A program made the position numbers and the translations under genes. A model generated the notes under the pieces. That model was not told the origin of the DNA, did not search any database, and was given only the letters and a program-made list of their open reading frames with translations. Shown piece after piece: positions 16,248 through 25,113 of a DNA stretch of 42,696 nucleotides. The stretch is from Candidatus Latescibacterota bacterium (GTDB taxonomy: Bacteria; Latescibacterota; UBA2968; UBA8231), in contig JAJDUT010000058.1 in assembly GCA_022826515.1 (NCBI GenBank), positions 1-42,696 of the forward strand, given 5' to 3'. Numbering within the stretch: position 1 is the stretch's first letter; the number at the start of each line of letters is the position of its first letter.

Positions 16248-17024
16248 TTACTCCTCCTGCGAGACGAGGATCTGGGAGCGGATCTTGAGGGCGTTGGGGT
16301 AATACCTCCCGATTCGTTCGGCCGCGGCTTGGGCTTGCGCCTCGGTGCGATAGTTGCCGACTTCGATCTTGTAATAAGGCCCCTTAAGGATCACGCTGAT
16401 GTCTGTGCGCTTCAGGCGTTTTTTGGCCTCTTCCGCGAGGTGGATGGCCTTGTCGTGATCGTGCGATAGGAACTGGTCAATCAACACCCGCCAGCCAGTG
16501 ATACTCACCATCTCGGGCGCGGCCTCGGCTGGAGCGGAGTCGGGCACCGCACTCGCCGGCACCTCGACGACATAGGCATCGGCATAGTCCGGGCCAAGTG
16601 CAGCGACCTGTTCCTTGAGGGCCTCGGCTTCGGCGCGGGTAGCGTATTGGCCAGCTTGCAGCACCGAGTGCGCGTTGCGAACCACTAGATAGACCTTCAC
16701 GCCGAGTGCGCGTTCTAGTTCAGCGCGGCGCTGGCGGGCCGTGGCTTCATTACTCAGGGCCACCAACTGGAGGCGATAGACCGAAGCGCTCGCTGCCGGG
16801 GCGTGTTCTTGCACGGGAGCCGCTGGCTCCGCTGGGGTTTGAGCCTGATCGCGGTTCTCGCGTTGAACCGGCTCAATTAGCAAATCTTCGTCGAGGGTGC
16901 GCGGATCAAATTCTTCGCGACTGGTGGGCGCGGCATCGCCCGAATCGCTGCTCCAGCGCGGTGCGCTCGCGCAGTGGGCCGTGCCGAGCAAGACCACCAA
17001 GAGGAGGAAGGAGTACGTTCTCAT
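16248..17024 (-). CDS. SPOR-domain envelope protein
   Basis: A 258-residue exported protein. After a hydrophobic signal (MRTYSFLLLVVLLGTAHC, with a non-canonical lipobox) comes an acidic low-complexity linker (to about 90). Then there are two SPOR-like repeats: VYRLQLVALSNEATARQRRAELE...YATRAEAEAL and YYKIEVGNYRTEAQAQAAAERI. SPOR domains bind glycan strands lacking stem peptides, the product of amidases at division or remodelling sites. The ATG at 17024 overlaps the mtnA stop as ATGA and has GGAG at 7 nt. A GTG at 17042 is in frame but less likely. The neighbouring transglycosylase fits a shared role in peptidoglycan remodelling. Confidence 0.82.
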   Translation of the reverse strand: MRTYSFLLLVVLLGTAHCASAPRWSSDSGDAAPTSREEFDPRTLDEDLLIEPVQRENRDQAQTPAEPAAPVQEHAPAASASVYRLQLVALSNEATARQRRAELERALGVKVYLVVRNAHSVLQAGQYATRAEAEALKEQVAALGPDYADAYVVEVPASAVPDSAPAEAAPEMVSITGWRVLIDQFLSHDHDKAIHLAEEAKKRLKRTDISVILKGPYYKIEVGNYRTEAQAQAAAERIGRYYPNALKIRSQILVSQEE

Positions 17025-18061
17025 GGCTCGCTCCAAGCGCACAGGGCGGGTTCGTACGGAGCACGGGCGACACCCTTTTCCGAAATGATCGCCGACACCA
17101 AGTCGCAGGGCGTGACGTCAAAGGCCGGATTGTAAACCGGTACCGCGTCCGGGGCCGTGGGCTTGCCCATGCCTTGGCGGACCTCGGCTGCATCGCGCTT
17201 TTCAATGGGGATTTCCGCACCCGAGGCCAAGGCCATGTCGAGGGTCGAGACCGGCGCGGCCACATAGAAAGGCACGTCGTGTTCGCGGGCGAGGATAGCT
17301 AAGCCATAGGTACCGATTTTGTTGGCCACGTCGCCATTTTTGGCGATGCGGTCAGCACCCACAATACAGCAGTCAATCGCCTCATTGCGCAGCACGACCG
17401 CGGCCGCATTGTCGCAGATGACCCTGACGTCGATGCCGCTCTGCATCAGTTCCCACGCGGTCAGCCGCGACCCCTGGAGCAACGGGCGAGTTTCGTCGGC
17501 AAATACGGCGACTTTCTTACCTGCCTCTTGGGCCGCATAAACGACGCCCAAGGCCGTGCCGTAGTCGGCCGTGGCCAAACCGCCGGCGTTGCAGTGGGTG
17601 ATGACTTGGCTACCATCGCGCAGAAGCGCCGCGCCGTGGGCACCGATCTGGCGGCAGATTTGGCGGTCTTCCTCAAAGAGGCGGTGAGCAGCTACTAGCA
17701 GGGCGTCGCAGATAGCGTGGTTATCGCGGCCCCGGTTCGCCACCAACACCTCCTGCATCTGACCCAAGGCCCAGAACAGGTTGACTGCGGTGGGCCGGGT
17801 GCGGGCGAGGCGAGCAATGGCCGCTTCCACGCGGCGACAAAAAGCCTCGGCAGCGCAATCAACCGCGACGCGCGCACCCGCCACCACGCCGTACGCAGCC
17901 GCCAAACCAATGGCCGGGGCACCGCGCACCACTAGCCCTTCAATGGCACAGGCGATGGCCTCGACGTCGCGGTAGGTTGTGTACACTAGTTCCTCGGGCA
18001 AGCGAGTCTGGTCGAGTAGGACCAGCGCGTCGTCCTGCCATTTGAGCGTTTGCATCGGCAT
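17021..18061 (-). CDS. mtnA: S-methyl-5-thioribose-1-phosphate isomerase
   Basis: A 346-residue enzyme of the methionine salvage pathway converting methylthioribose-1-phosphate to methylthioribulose-1-phosphate; some homologues act on 5-deoxyribose-1-phosphate. It shows RGAPAIG (46-52), THCNAGGLAT with catalytic C157, GADRIAKNGDVANKIGT with catalytic D237, and the full typical length. Its ATG overlaps the rsfS stop by one base (TAATG) and its stop overlaps the SPOR gene start (ATGA). It is therefore firmly inside the envelope operon although its substrate pathway is unrelated. No other mtn gene is present in the window. Confidence 0.95.
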   Translation of the reverse strand: MPMQTLKWQDDALVLLDQTRLPEELVYTTYRDVEAIACAIEGLVVRGAPAIGLAAAYGVVAGARVAVDCAAEAFCRRVEAAIARLARTRPTAVNLFWALGQMQEVLVANRGRDNHAICDALLVAAHRLFEEDRQICRQIGAHGAALLRDGSQVITHCNAGGLATADYGTALGVVYAAQEAGKKVAVFADETRPLLQGSRLTAWELMQSGIDVRVICDNAAAVVLRNEAIDCCIVGADRIAKNGDVANKIGTYGLAILAREHDVPFYVAAPVSTLDMALASGAEIPIEKRDAAEVRQGMGKPTAPDAVPVYNPAFDVTPCDLVSAIISEKGVARAPYEPALCAWSEP

Positions 18062-18462
18062 TAGAAAGTCGAAAATTCAAAGGGTTTTTCTGCGGCTTCC
18101 TCGGGCGCATCCCCATCTGGGAAATCCGTGCGCTCGGCGTCGCCCCACAGCCTCTCTAGGGCGTAAAAGTCGCGCGCTTCCTCGCGAAAGATGTGGACGA
18201 CAAAATCGACGTAATCCATCAGCACCCAGCGCCGAGTATCCGCACCTTCGATATGCCAGGGCTTTTCCCCTATCTCGGCGAGTTGGTCCCGCACTTCGTC
18301 GGCGAGGCTGCGGACGTGATGTTCAGAAGTGCCCGTACAGAGCAGGAAGTAGTCGCAGGTGTCGGTGATGTCGCGCAGGTCCAGCAAGGTTATTGCGAAG
18401 GCCTTCTTATCTTGTAAAATTTCTACGGCGCGGGCGATGCGCGGCTCTTGGCACAAGCTCAT
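18061..18462 (-). CDS. rsfS: Ribosome silencing factor RsfS
   Basis: A 133-residue RsfS/Iojap protein that binds ribosomal protein L14 and blocks subunit joining when nutrients are short. The conserved core is visible: DITDTCDYFLLCTGTSEHHVRSLADEV (core DYFLLCTG...HHVRSLAD), GADTRRWVLMDYVDFVVHIF and REFYALERLWGDAE-like RDFYALERLWGDA. An acidic tail of about 20 residues follows. ATG at 18462 is used; an upstream in-frame start would lie inside the previous gene. The LytR_C gene ends 16 bp upstream. In many bacteria rsfS sits next to nadD or a LytR gene. Confidence 0.93.
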   Translation of the reverse strand: MSLCQEPRIARAVEILQDKKAFAITLLDLRDITDTCDYFLLCTGTSEHHVRSLADEVRDQLAEIGEKPWHIEGADTRRWVLMDYVDFVVHIFREEARDFYALERLWGDAERTDFPDGDAPEEAAEKPFEFSTF

Positions 18463-18478
18463 AGACGTTTTCTCGTGG

Positions 18479-18946
18479 TTACTTAGCCGGATCAAGTAGG
18501 CCGATGCGGCGGTGGTCGCGCCCGATGACAATCGAGACGCTCGCTAGACTGAACTGGTCTTCCTTCTGCTGTTGAATAAAATGAGGTATTCCCAAGACAT
18601 TCGCCACTTGTCTGGCTCGCTCGATATCACCGTCCAAAGCGATGACGAGGGTGTACAAGTGATTGAAGCTGGGCGCATTGCCTTCGTGAATTACGTCCAG
18701 TCCGAGGACGCGTGCCTTTTTGCGCAGGCGGGCGGCGACTTGCGATTCGCCTCCGCCGTTGAGAATTTCGACCCGAATGGGGCTGATTTGGGGACCGGTT
18801 TCCGACTTGGTAACTTCCCGCTGGAGCGCTGACTCGGGGGCAGTAGCAGTGTGCGGCCAGAAGGCCGTCTTGAGGAGAAGGGCTATGGCCACCGCGGCCA
18901 GCCCCCACAAAATTAGCTCCTGCAGGTTGAGGTTTCCTCGCTCCAT
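18479..18946 (-). CDS. Membrane-anchored LytR_C-domain protein
   Basis: A 155-residue protein with one N-terminal membrane helix (about 10-27, LILWGLAAVAIALLL), a linker, and an extracytoplasmic LytR_C-type domain (RVEILNGGGESQVAARLRKKARVLGLDV to IVIGRD). The LNG-G..VA.R....L...G.DV pattern is typical of PF13399. The LCP catalytic domain that accompanies it in LytR proteins is absent. It is the first gene of the nine-gene minus-strand operon; GGAG lies 2 nt before the ATG. The AT-rich 68-bp gap to the divergent gene at 19015 must hold the operon promoter, but no clear -35/-10 was identified. Confidence 0.75.
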   Translation of the reverse strand: MERGNLNLQELILWGLAAVAIALLLKTAFWPHTATAPESALQREVTKSETGPQISPIRVEILNGGGESQVAARLRKKARVLGLDVIHEGNAPSFNHLYTLVIALDGDIERARQVANVLGIPHFIQQQKEDQFSLASVSIVIGRDHRRIGLLDPAK

Positions 18947-19014
18947 CGCTCCAACATCATTAAATGAGTAAAAAACGGCAAGTTAAGTCAAGCAAATGAA
19001 ATAAAGGATGAGAC

Positions 19015-19968
19015 ATGGATCTCCTGCTCGAAGCAACCTTTGCCCATCGCTGCTCCACGGCTGATTTTCTCGCCGCCTGTCACCAAGCGTTCGAGCGCTA
19101 CGGCGCGGGGGTCATCGACAATCCACCGCGCACCGAGTCCATCGAAAAGCGCGACGCACTCGACTACTTTCGCTTGGACATGCCAGCCGAATGGCCGGGG
19201 AAGTTTCGCGCACGAAAAATCATCGAAGAATTTTCAGACGTGGCGAGCGGGCGGCTGGCCAAGCGGGAGGCGTATATCGCATTCGAAGATCTGCAACAGG
19301 GCCGATCGTGTCGAATAGAGGCCGGGCACATCACCGACTGGCGCACCGGTGCAGCGGGCGCGTTGGGTCTTCAATATCTAGCGGGCGAGTCCATCAAGCG
19401 AGTAGCCATTTTAGGAACCGGCCGGATTGCGCGGACCTTGGCCCTATCTTGCGATGCGCTCTTTGATTTGGCGGAGATTGCCTGCACGAGTCGCCGGGAG
19501 GCAAACCGAGCGGCCTTTGCCAAAGCAGTCAAACCAGACCTGCGCGCCAGCCTGCGGATGGCAGCATCGCTAGAAGCGTGTATCGCCGGTGCCGACGCCG
19601 TGCTGACAGCAGTGCCGACGCCACAGCCCATTTTGACCGCGACGATGCTGGCCGAAGTTCCATACCTCGCGGTCCTCGCTGGAGACAGTCGCACGCGCCA
19701 GCTCGCGCCGGAAGTGCTCTACGAGCGCACAGTAGTAGTTGATGTGCTCGCTCAAGCCAAGAGGTCCGGGGAATTTCGCTTTGCGGCTGAGCAGGGCCAA
19801 GCCGAACAGATCGCCTTGGCGCGCAATGCCGAGGGCACGGTACTGGATATCGGCGACGCCGCCTGCGGGCGGCTTGGCACAATAGCACCAAGCGCAGTCT
19901 ATCTGACGGGGATGGGGGCGCAGGACTTGTGCGCGGCGGCTATGGTGTACCGCCGCCTGCTCACTTGA
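19015..19968 (+). CDS. Ornithine cyclodeaminase/mu-crystallin family protein
   Basis: A 317-residue NAD(P)-binding enzyme of the ornithine cyclodeaminase/mu-crystallin/alanine dehydrogenase family. The Rossmann motif is GTGRIARTLA (about 144-153). A substrate-site Lys is in RARKIIEEF (about 68-76), and the C-terminal VLDIGDAACGRLG block is present. Members deaminate ornithine, reduce ketimines or make alanine; the substrate here is not readable. AGGA lies 7 nt before the ATG. It is divergent from the LytR_C operon and its 3' end overlaps the ASH-repeat gene by 8 bp. Confidence 0.82.
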   Translation: MDLLLEATFAHRCSTADFLAACHQAFERYGAGVIDNPPRTESIEKRDALDYFRLDMPAEWPGKFRARKIIEEFSDVASGRLAKREAYIAFEDLQQGRSCRIEAGHITDWRTGAAGALGLQYLAGESIKRVAILGTGRIARTLALSCDALFDLAEIACTSRREANRAAFAKAVKPDLRASLRMAASLEACIAGADAVLTAVPTPQPILTATMLAEVPYLAVLAGDSRTRQLAPEVLYERTVVVDVLAQAKRSGEFRFAAEQGQAEQIALARNAEGTVLDIGDAACGRLGTIAPSAVYLTGMGAQDLCAAAMVYRRLLT

Positions 19969-22795
19969 ACAACCCCGAGTACTTAAAGGTCATAATATAG
20001 TCTTGCGAGCCTTTCTTCTTGGACTGGGGTCGGCTGTCGTAAATGTCCCAGCCAAAGCCGAAGAGAAACTGATCCTTGTAAAAGGAAACGGCCACGCCCA
20101 GAGAAATGGCCAGCGAGTTGCCGGTTGAAAGGGCTTCGAGGACATTGCCGATGGCGGTGAAATGAATGCCGGAAATCGACGGGCTATCCACGTTGTGCCA
20201 GCCGGCAAAGGCCAATCCAGGCAAGCCAATCAGGCGCTCGGTTTGGCCTGGGACCGCGTTGCCGTCGGCATCGGTATAATCGCGCCCGGGACGAATCGTC
20301 AAAAAAGAAACCAGCGGCTTGGCCTCAAATTCCCACCTCCAGCCCCCGGCTTCCAAAAGCTGCGCTACGCTCTGCGGAGGGGCACCCGGATAGCTCTGGG
20401 TAGTGATTTTGAGCCGCACGCGGCGATTATCTTTTTCCGACAACCGCAAGTTCAGATCCTCGGCGAGGACGCGTCCGCCGCTCGACTCGTAGATTGTAAC
20501 CTTCTGCTTTTGGGTACTACTTTTCCTTTTGGGCGCGTAGTTTTCATCAAGTTGAGTCCACTCAACTACCATCTCGCGACCGATTAGCGCCTGCCGCAGC
20601 GAGTCGGGAATCGCAAAGGCCACATCCACTTTGGTGCCGTCTTTTTGTACGATGGGGGCATTGTCCCAGCCGACGGCCAAAGGCTGGGTCTTTTCGCCGC
20701 GCGACACCAAGACTTCGACAATCTGCGCCAAGTCGATGTCTGCAAGCACCCCGTGTCCCTTGTATTCAAGCGGACGGGCGCGGTCCTTGACGTCATTGCT
20801 GACCAACAAAACGCGCCCTCGGCGGTCACCCAAGGCATCAGGCGTAAAAAAGAGCGTGAGGCGTGCGGACTCGCCCGGGGCCAGCGCGAATTGCGCTGGT
20901 GCAACGTGGGCTTCCTTGCTTTGGGGATGCGCCTCGACTTGTAGCACGGTATCGCCGACATTGGTGGCCACGAAGGTCCTTTCCGCCTGCTCACCCAAAA
21001 CCTCGTAGCCAAAATCGACGACGCCCGCCGGATTCAACTCGATTTCCGCGGCCACTCCGTTGCCCTTGAGTAGGATGTCGAGCGCCATAATCTCATTCGC
21101 GCCCAAGCCGTCCAAGCGCAAAGTCCCCGAAATCGCTCCACGCGCCGACGGGCTGAAGGACACGTGCAGCGGCAGGGTGCGCTGGCTGTGGGCCGGTAAC
21201 AGAAATTTGCTATCGGCGTCGATTGGAGTGTGGGCGGAGAATTCGGCGCTCATCGAGCGAAGCTGGTGAATCTCAAAGTCGGCGTTGCCCACATTGGCTA
21301 TTTCTACTACTCGGCTGCTGCTTTCACCGACGGCAACTCGACCAAAGTCCACTGTTGTCGGGCTGAGGGCGAAAAACTGGCCTGTCCCCTGCAAGCGCAC
21401 GGTCTGGCGCTCGGCTTCGGCCTCGACGTGGAGGAAGGCTTGACGAGGACCAGATTCCTTGGGCGAAAAACTCAGCGCCACTGGGGCGCTGGCCTTAGGC
21501 TGGACGAGGACCGAGTGTTGTTCGAGCCCGAATTCAACGCTCTCGTCCGCCGCCACGGAAACCTCCACCACGCCCGGCTGACCACCCCTGTTCCACAACA
21601 GCAAATGGTCGTGCGCGGTTCCGCCGATAGGCACGCTGCCGAAATCAATGTCGCCATTGATAATCTCGATGCGCGGCGGGCTGATCTGGCCGCGACCTGC
21701 GAGGGGGATGACCACTTCGGCAGCTTGTGGATCGCTAGTGGACAGACGCAGGACGCCGCTTCGATCCCCTTCGCTCTGCGGCACAAACGCCGCACTCAGG
21801 TCGAGCCGCCCCTCGGGAGCAATGATCTCTGACGAGTCCACGACCCCGAGAGTAAATGCTGCGCCCTCAATGGCGACATTTTCAACGTACAGTTCGGCTT
21901 GGCCCTGATTGAGGACGGTCACGCGGCGCGTTAGGCGCTGGCCCACTTCGACGGTGCCAAAGTCGAGGCCCACTTGCGGAAGGGGCGAAAAGGCCGCTTG
22001 CGCCACTGTACCACTGCCCCGTAGGGGAATGGACCAGATCCCAAAATCGGACGCAACGACAAACTCCGTCGCGACCGACCCCGCGTGCGTCGGGGCGAAC
22101 GCAACGTCAATCCGCGTCTCATCGCCGGGAGCGGGCCAAGGGCCAACGTCGCCCGCAACGCTAAAGGGACCCTGTAGGTCGGCAACTTTCGTCCGCCCAG
22201 CCGTCACGGACACGGCACCGGTGTTCTTGACGATAACGGCTGCCGTCGCCACTTGCCCGACGGGCACTGCGCCAAAATCCAGTCCTTCGGTCGGCAAAAG
22301 TGCTAGGGTCGGAACGACGGCTACCGCTTGCAGCGGCACGGCCAAGTGCTCGTCTTTGAACAAGGCGGCTACCTGCAACGTCAGTTCGCCCGCATACTCT
22401 CCAGCCGCCGTGGCACTGAAGCGCACTTCGACGCTGCCGCTGCTCTTGCCGTCCAAGCGCAGCGTATCCGGTGCAGCGCCAAAACCAGCACCGCTAATAC
22501 CGACGAGCACTTCAAGTGCGTCGTCTTGCAGATTTTCGACGGAAACGGACGCTCGCGCCTCCACGCCAACGCCGACTACACCCAAGTCGAGCGCATTCGA
22601 GTCAATGGCGAGGGATTGGGCGAACAGAACCGCTGGCAGAATCAGGAGAGCGAGCAGCATAAAAAAAGAAGAGCGACCAACCCGCCAGAATACCGAATAC
22701 AATGTTTGTCGAAGTTCCACGTCGTAGAGGAGTGGAAAACTTCCTCTGAGGTATTCTTCACGCCGATTCAGGTCGCTCTCTGTTAGCCGAAACAT
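19961..22795 (-). CDS. Large exported protein with six ASH-type (choice-of-anchor D) repeats
   Basis: A 944-residue protein. About 45 polar residues precede a hydrophobic stretch MLLALLILPAVLFAQS (46-61), so the true start may be the internal ATG at 22660; neither has a good Shine-Dalgarno. Residues about 60-690 hold six immunoglobulin-like ASH repeats of about 100 residues, each with an L/V-DFG-x-V-x-VG motif (for example LDFGAVPVG, LDFGTVEVG, IDFGSVPIG, VDFGRVAVG). The last 250 residues are unique, with alternating polar/hydrophobic strands near the end (ISLGVAVSFYKDQFLFGFGWDIYD) and a terminal aromatic segment, suggestive of outer-membrane association. Function unknown; surface adhesion or scaffolding is a guess. 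Confidence 0.78.
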   Translation of the reverse strand: MFRLTESDLNRREEYLRGSFPLLYDVELRQTLYSVFWRVGRSSFFMLLALLILPAVLFAQSLAIDSNALDLGVVGVGVEARASVSVENLQDDALEVLVGISGAGFGAAPDTLRLDGKSSGSVEVRFSATAAGEYAGELTLQVAALFKDEHLAVPLQAVAVVPTLALLPTEGLDFGAVPVGQVATAAVIVKNTGAVSVTAGRTKVADLQGPFSVAGDVGPWPAPGDETRIDVAFAPTHAGSVATEFVVASDFGIWSIPLRGSGTVAQAAFSPLPQVGLDFGTVEVGQRLTRRVTVLNQGQAELYVENVAIEGAAFTLGVVDSSEIIAPEGRLDLSAAFVPQSEGDRSGVLRLSTSDPQAAEVVIPLAGRGQISPPRIEIINGDIDFGSVPIGGTAHDHLLLWNRGGQPGVVEVSVAADESVEFGLEQHSVLVQPKASAPVALSFSPKESGPRQAFLHVEAEAERQTVRLQGTGQFFALSPTTVDFGRVAVGESSSRVVEIANVGNADFEIHQLRSMSAEFSAHTPIDADSKFLLPAHSQRTLPLHVSFSPSARGAISGTLRLDGLGANEIMALDILLKGNGVAAEIELNPAGVVDFGYEVLGEQAERTFVATNVGDTVLQVEAHPQSKEAHVAPAQFALAPGESARLTLFFTPDALGDRRGRVLLVSNDVKDRARPLEYKGHGVLADIDLAQIVEVLVSRGEKTQPLAVGWDNAPIVQKDGTKVDVAFAIPDSLRQALIGREMVVEWTQLDENYAPKRKSSTQKQKVTIYESSGGRVLAEDLNLRLSEKDNRRVRLKITTQSYPGAPPQSVAQLLEAGGWRWEFEAKPLVSFLTIRPGRDYTDADGNAVPGQTERLIGLPGLAFAGWHNVDSPSISGIHFTAIGNVLEALSTGNSLAISLGVAVSFYKDQFLFGFGWDIYDSRPQSKKKGSQDYIMTFKYSGLFK

Positions 22796-22816
22796 ACGCT
22801 TAAATAACCTACCGTG

Positions 22817-23983
22817 TCAAGCGGAGAGAATCTGCTCCAGTCCCCCGACGAGCCGATCCATGCCCTCGGCCACATCCTCTTGGCGCAGGGCACCGTAGGC
22901 AACGCGCAAATAGCAATCCGCGCTCAATCCAAAGGCATTGCCGGGAATGACGGCGACCTTGTGTTCCCGCACCAAGCGAGCGACCACGTCCATGGCGTCG
23001 AGGTCAGTTTGCAGACGCGCTAATAAATAAAAGGCTCCTTCAGCAGCCGGCACCTGCACGCGCTCGCCGAGCGCTTCGAGTCGCTCTAGACAAAGCCGAC
23101 GCACTGCATCCATATCCGCTAGATGGTTCTTGCAATAGGCCGCTCCGGCCGAAAGCGCACCGAGCGCGGCGCGTTGCGAGATGACCGGCGGGCAGATGAG
23201 TACGGTATCTTGAATTTTTTCCAGCGCACCCAACAGGTGCCGTGGGGCCACGAGGTAGCCGACCCGCCAACTGGCGAGACCGTATGCCTTAGAAAAGGAA
23301 AATAGCGAGATGGTGTGCTCGGCGCTTGCGGGCAGTGAACTGGGCGAAAAGTGCCGCGCCGCGTCATAGGTAAAATACTCGTACGCCTCGTCGGCAAAGT
23401 GGTAGAGGCCCCGCTCGCAACAGAGCCGATTGACCGCCGCCAAGTCCGCGGGCCGATAGACCGCGCCGGTTGGGTTGTTGGGCGAGATCGTAACAATGGC
23501 GCGGGTGCGCGCCGTAATCGCAGCCTCAATCGCGTCGAGATCGAGCTGATAGGCATCGTCCGTGGCCACGAGCACGGCCCGGCAATTGGCCATGCCTACG
23601 GCCATTTCATGGTTAAAGTAAAAAGGCGACATCACGACGATCTCATCGCCTGGATCGGCAACGGCGAGCAAGGCGTGGTAAAAGCCCATGTTGGAGCCAG
23701 CCGTGACCATCAGGATCTGGTCGTCGCCCACCTCGATTCGATTCTCGCACGCGAGTTTCTGGCGTAGCTCTTCCCTGAGTTCGGGCAGACCGCGGGCAGC
23801 TTGATAGTGGTGTTCGACAATCGCGCCACCGAAGCGGGCAACCGCCTGCATGGCCTGCGGTGGCGGCGGGTAGTGCACCACGCCTTGGCCGAGGGAAATG
23901 GTGCCCGGGTTGGCGCGGATGAGGGCGGCTACGTGCGGGATCACCGGGCTTTGCACCGCCTGCATGCGCTTGGAGTCGATCAT
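22817..23983 (-). CDS. Class I/II PLP-dependent aminotransferase
   Basis: A 388-residue fold-type I aminotransferase of the aspartate aminotransferase superfamily. It shows SPNNPTGAVY, the DEAYEYF segment and the Schiff-base lysine K232 in SFSKAYGLASWRVGY, plus a C-terminal LRVAYGAL with the carboxylate-binding Arg. Amino donor and keto-acid specificity cannot be determined. The ATG at 23983 gives a normal family N-terminus. ATG at 24028 would add 15 residues of poor fit (MSPFSCCHKS...), and neither has a strong Shine-Dalgarno. It is upstream of the ASH-repeat gene with a 21-bp gap, so the two could share a transcript. Confidence 0.88.
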   Translation of the reverse strand: MIDSKRMQAVQSPVIPHVAALIRANPGTISLGQGVVHYPPPPQAMQAVARFGGAIVEHHYQAARGLPELREELRQKLACENRIEVGDDQILMVTAGSNMGFYHALLAVADPGDEIVVMSPFYFNHEMAVGMANCRAVLVATDDAYQLDLDAIEAAITARTRAIVTISPNNPTGAVYRPADLAAVNRLCCERGLYHFADEAYEYFTYDAARHFSPSSLPASAEHTISLFSFSKAYGLASWRVGYLVAPRHLLGALEKIQDTVLICPPVISQRAALGALSAGAAYCKNHLADMDAVRRLCLERLEALGERVQVPAAEGAFYLLARLQTDLDAMDVVARLVREHKVAVIPGNAFGLSADCYLRVAYGALRQEDVAEGMDRLVGGLEQILSA

Positions 23984-24108
23984 GAGTTGTTGGATTTTCG
24001 ATTTATGGCAGCAGCTAAATGGCGACATCGCCGTCTTCTATAACATCTACTATCAGGCGATTTCCAACTCGATGACAGCTTCGCGATTGGCTGTAACTGT
24101 TCCATTAA

Positions 24109-24327
24109 TCATCGAGTTTTTACCGAGCAATTTCTGCTGATTCTATAGGCGGTTGGAAATCCGATCCGAACGCCATAAATGACGGCGTTGGGACGCTTGA
24201 CAAGCAGGCGTTTCGTAGCTGCCAGATCGTCGTCGTCGATTTCGTATTTACCTGTTTCGATGTCGATAACTAAGAACTTGCCTTTATGCTTAAGTTCAAC
24301 TTTGTCGCGTATCTGTCGCTCATACAT
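24109..24327 (-). CDS. Small DUF5678-like protein
   Basis: A 72-residue protein with the pattern HKGKFLVIDIETGKYEIDDDDLAATKRLL, then RPNA-IYGVRIGFPTAYRI. This matches small proteins of the DUF5678 type, which often precede a retropepsin-like or PIN-type partner. No partner gene is adjacent here. GAGG lies 7 nt before the ATG at 24327. Its composition is less GC-rich than the flanking core genes, and it borders the MITE-like element and the R-M genes, so it is probably part of the accessory island. Function unknown. Confidence 0.6.
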   Translation of the reverse strand: MYERQIRDKVELKHKGKFLVIDIETGKYEIDDDDLAATKRLLVKRPNAVIYGVRIGFPTAYRISRNCSVKTR

Positions 24328-24367
24328 GCTTTCGCCTCGTGACTCGACTTCGCTGGGAGTATAATTG

Positions 24368-24485
24368 ATATAGCAATCCTAAATGATTTGAAAGCATGAA
24401 ACGCTCATCGGCCCTGTCTTTCTTCTATGCGTCATTCCCGCGAAAGCGGGAATCCAGTCTTGAATGATATAGGATTGCTATATAC
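24368..24485. mobile_element. MITE-like element with 14-bp terminal inverted repeats
   Basis: ATATAGCAATCCTA at 24368-24381 is matched exactly by its reverse complement at 24472-24485, giving a 118-bp non-coding element. Internal bases beyond the perfect 14 bp are partly symmetric (ATGATT.. against ATCATT..). The interior holds a second palindrome, ATTCCCGC-GAAA-GCGGGAAT, of a kind common in bacterial repetitive elements. It carries no transposase and lies between the DUF5678-like gene and the restriction gene. Confidence 0.65.
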
Positions 24486-24501
24486 GGCACAATGAGTTCC
24501 C

Positions 24502-25113
24502 TCATTCTTCTATGCCTACGATGACCAGCGGAACTGTCGGGACACCACGTCCTTGCCTAACTACATTGTACAACTCCCCCTCATAGTAAGCAACTCCAGA
24601 ACTCATTTGCGACTGCAATTTCTTCATCGGCAAAATCTCAATACCCACATCTATTTGATCGCCAACATAAAACGCAAGATTCTTGACAAATAAGTCGTAT
24701 GCAACGAACGAATACTTTCCAAATTGCACTTCGATAGCCACTCTGTTTTTTACAAAATCAGTCTGATTGTAGCTAAAAATTGGCTCATGACCTGCTTGCC
24801 TAATTTTCTCTTTCTGATCCTCAGCAGACATTGTAAGAGTTCTTCTTATCAGTCCCTCATCTTTGGTCACCCAATAGTTTACGCGACTTTCAGACCATCC
24901 CTTCAATTCCAGCAATCTCTTAAACGCTTTATTCATTTCTACTGGACTATACAGTAAGCGTCCCTTCATGGTTCTCTCTTGTGATACTTTTGTCTTGCAA
25001 GCATTGCCATATACTTGCTCAATGACCTTCTCTATCTCTTTCCAGAGGTCAGGGTGATGAACGAGTAGATATTCAAGTCCGTTTAAGTGAGAGTATGTCT
25101 CAGCTATCTTCAC
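24502..25113 (-). CDS. BglII/BstYI-type type II restriction endonuclease
   Basis: A 203-residue endonuclease of the BglII family. It opens with IAETYSHLNGLEYL and has the catalytic block SYNQTDF...VAIEVQFGKYSFVAYDLFVKN, giving the D119...E128-x-Q130 active site, a Gln variant of the PD-(D/E)XK motif. MSSGVAYYEGELYNVVRQGRGVP follows near the C-terminus (core shown as YYEGELYNV). From memory, length and sequence closely resemble BstYI, which cuts RGATCY, so that target is the leading hypothesis, with BglII-like AGATCT as the alternative. The start overlaps the methyltransferase stop by 14 bp. The gene is clearly more AT-rich than the chromosome around it, suggesting horizontal transfer. Confidence 0.88.
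   Translation of the reverse strand: MKIAETYSHLNGLEYLLVHHPDLWKEIEKVIEQVYGNACKTKVSQERTMKGRLLYSPVEMNKAFKRLLELKGWSESRVNYWVTKDEGLIRRTLTMSAEDQKEKIRQAGHEPIFSYNQTDFVKNRVAIEVQFGKYSFVAYDLFVKNLAFYVGDQIDVGIEILPMKKLQSQMSSGVAYYEGELYNVVRQGRGVPTVPLVIVGIEE

Noticed and set aside
24109..24327. Toxin-antitoxin pair including the DUF5678-like gene
   Set aside because: No second gene of suitable size overlaps or abuts it.
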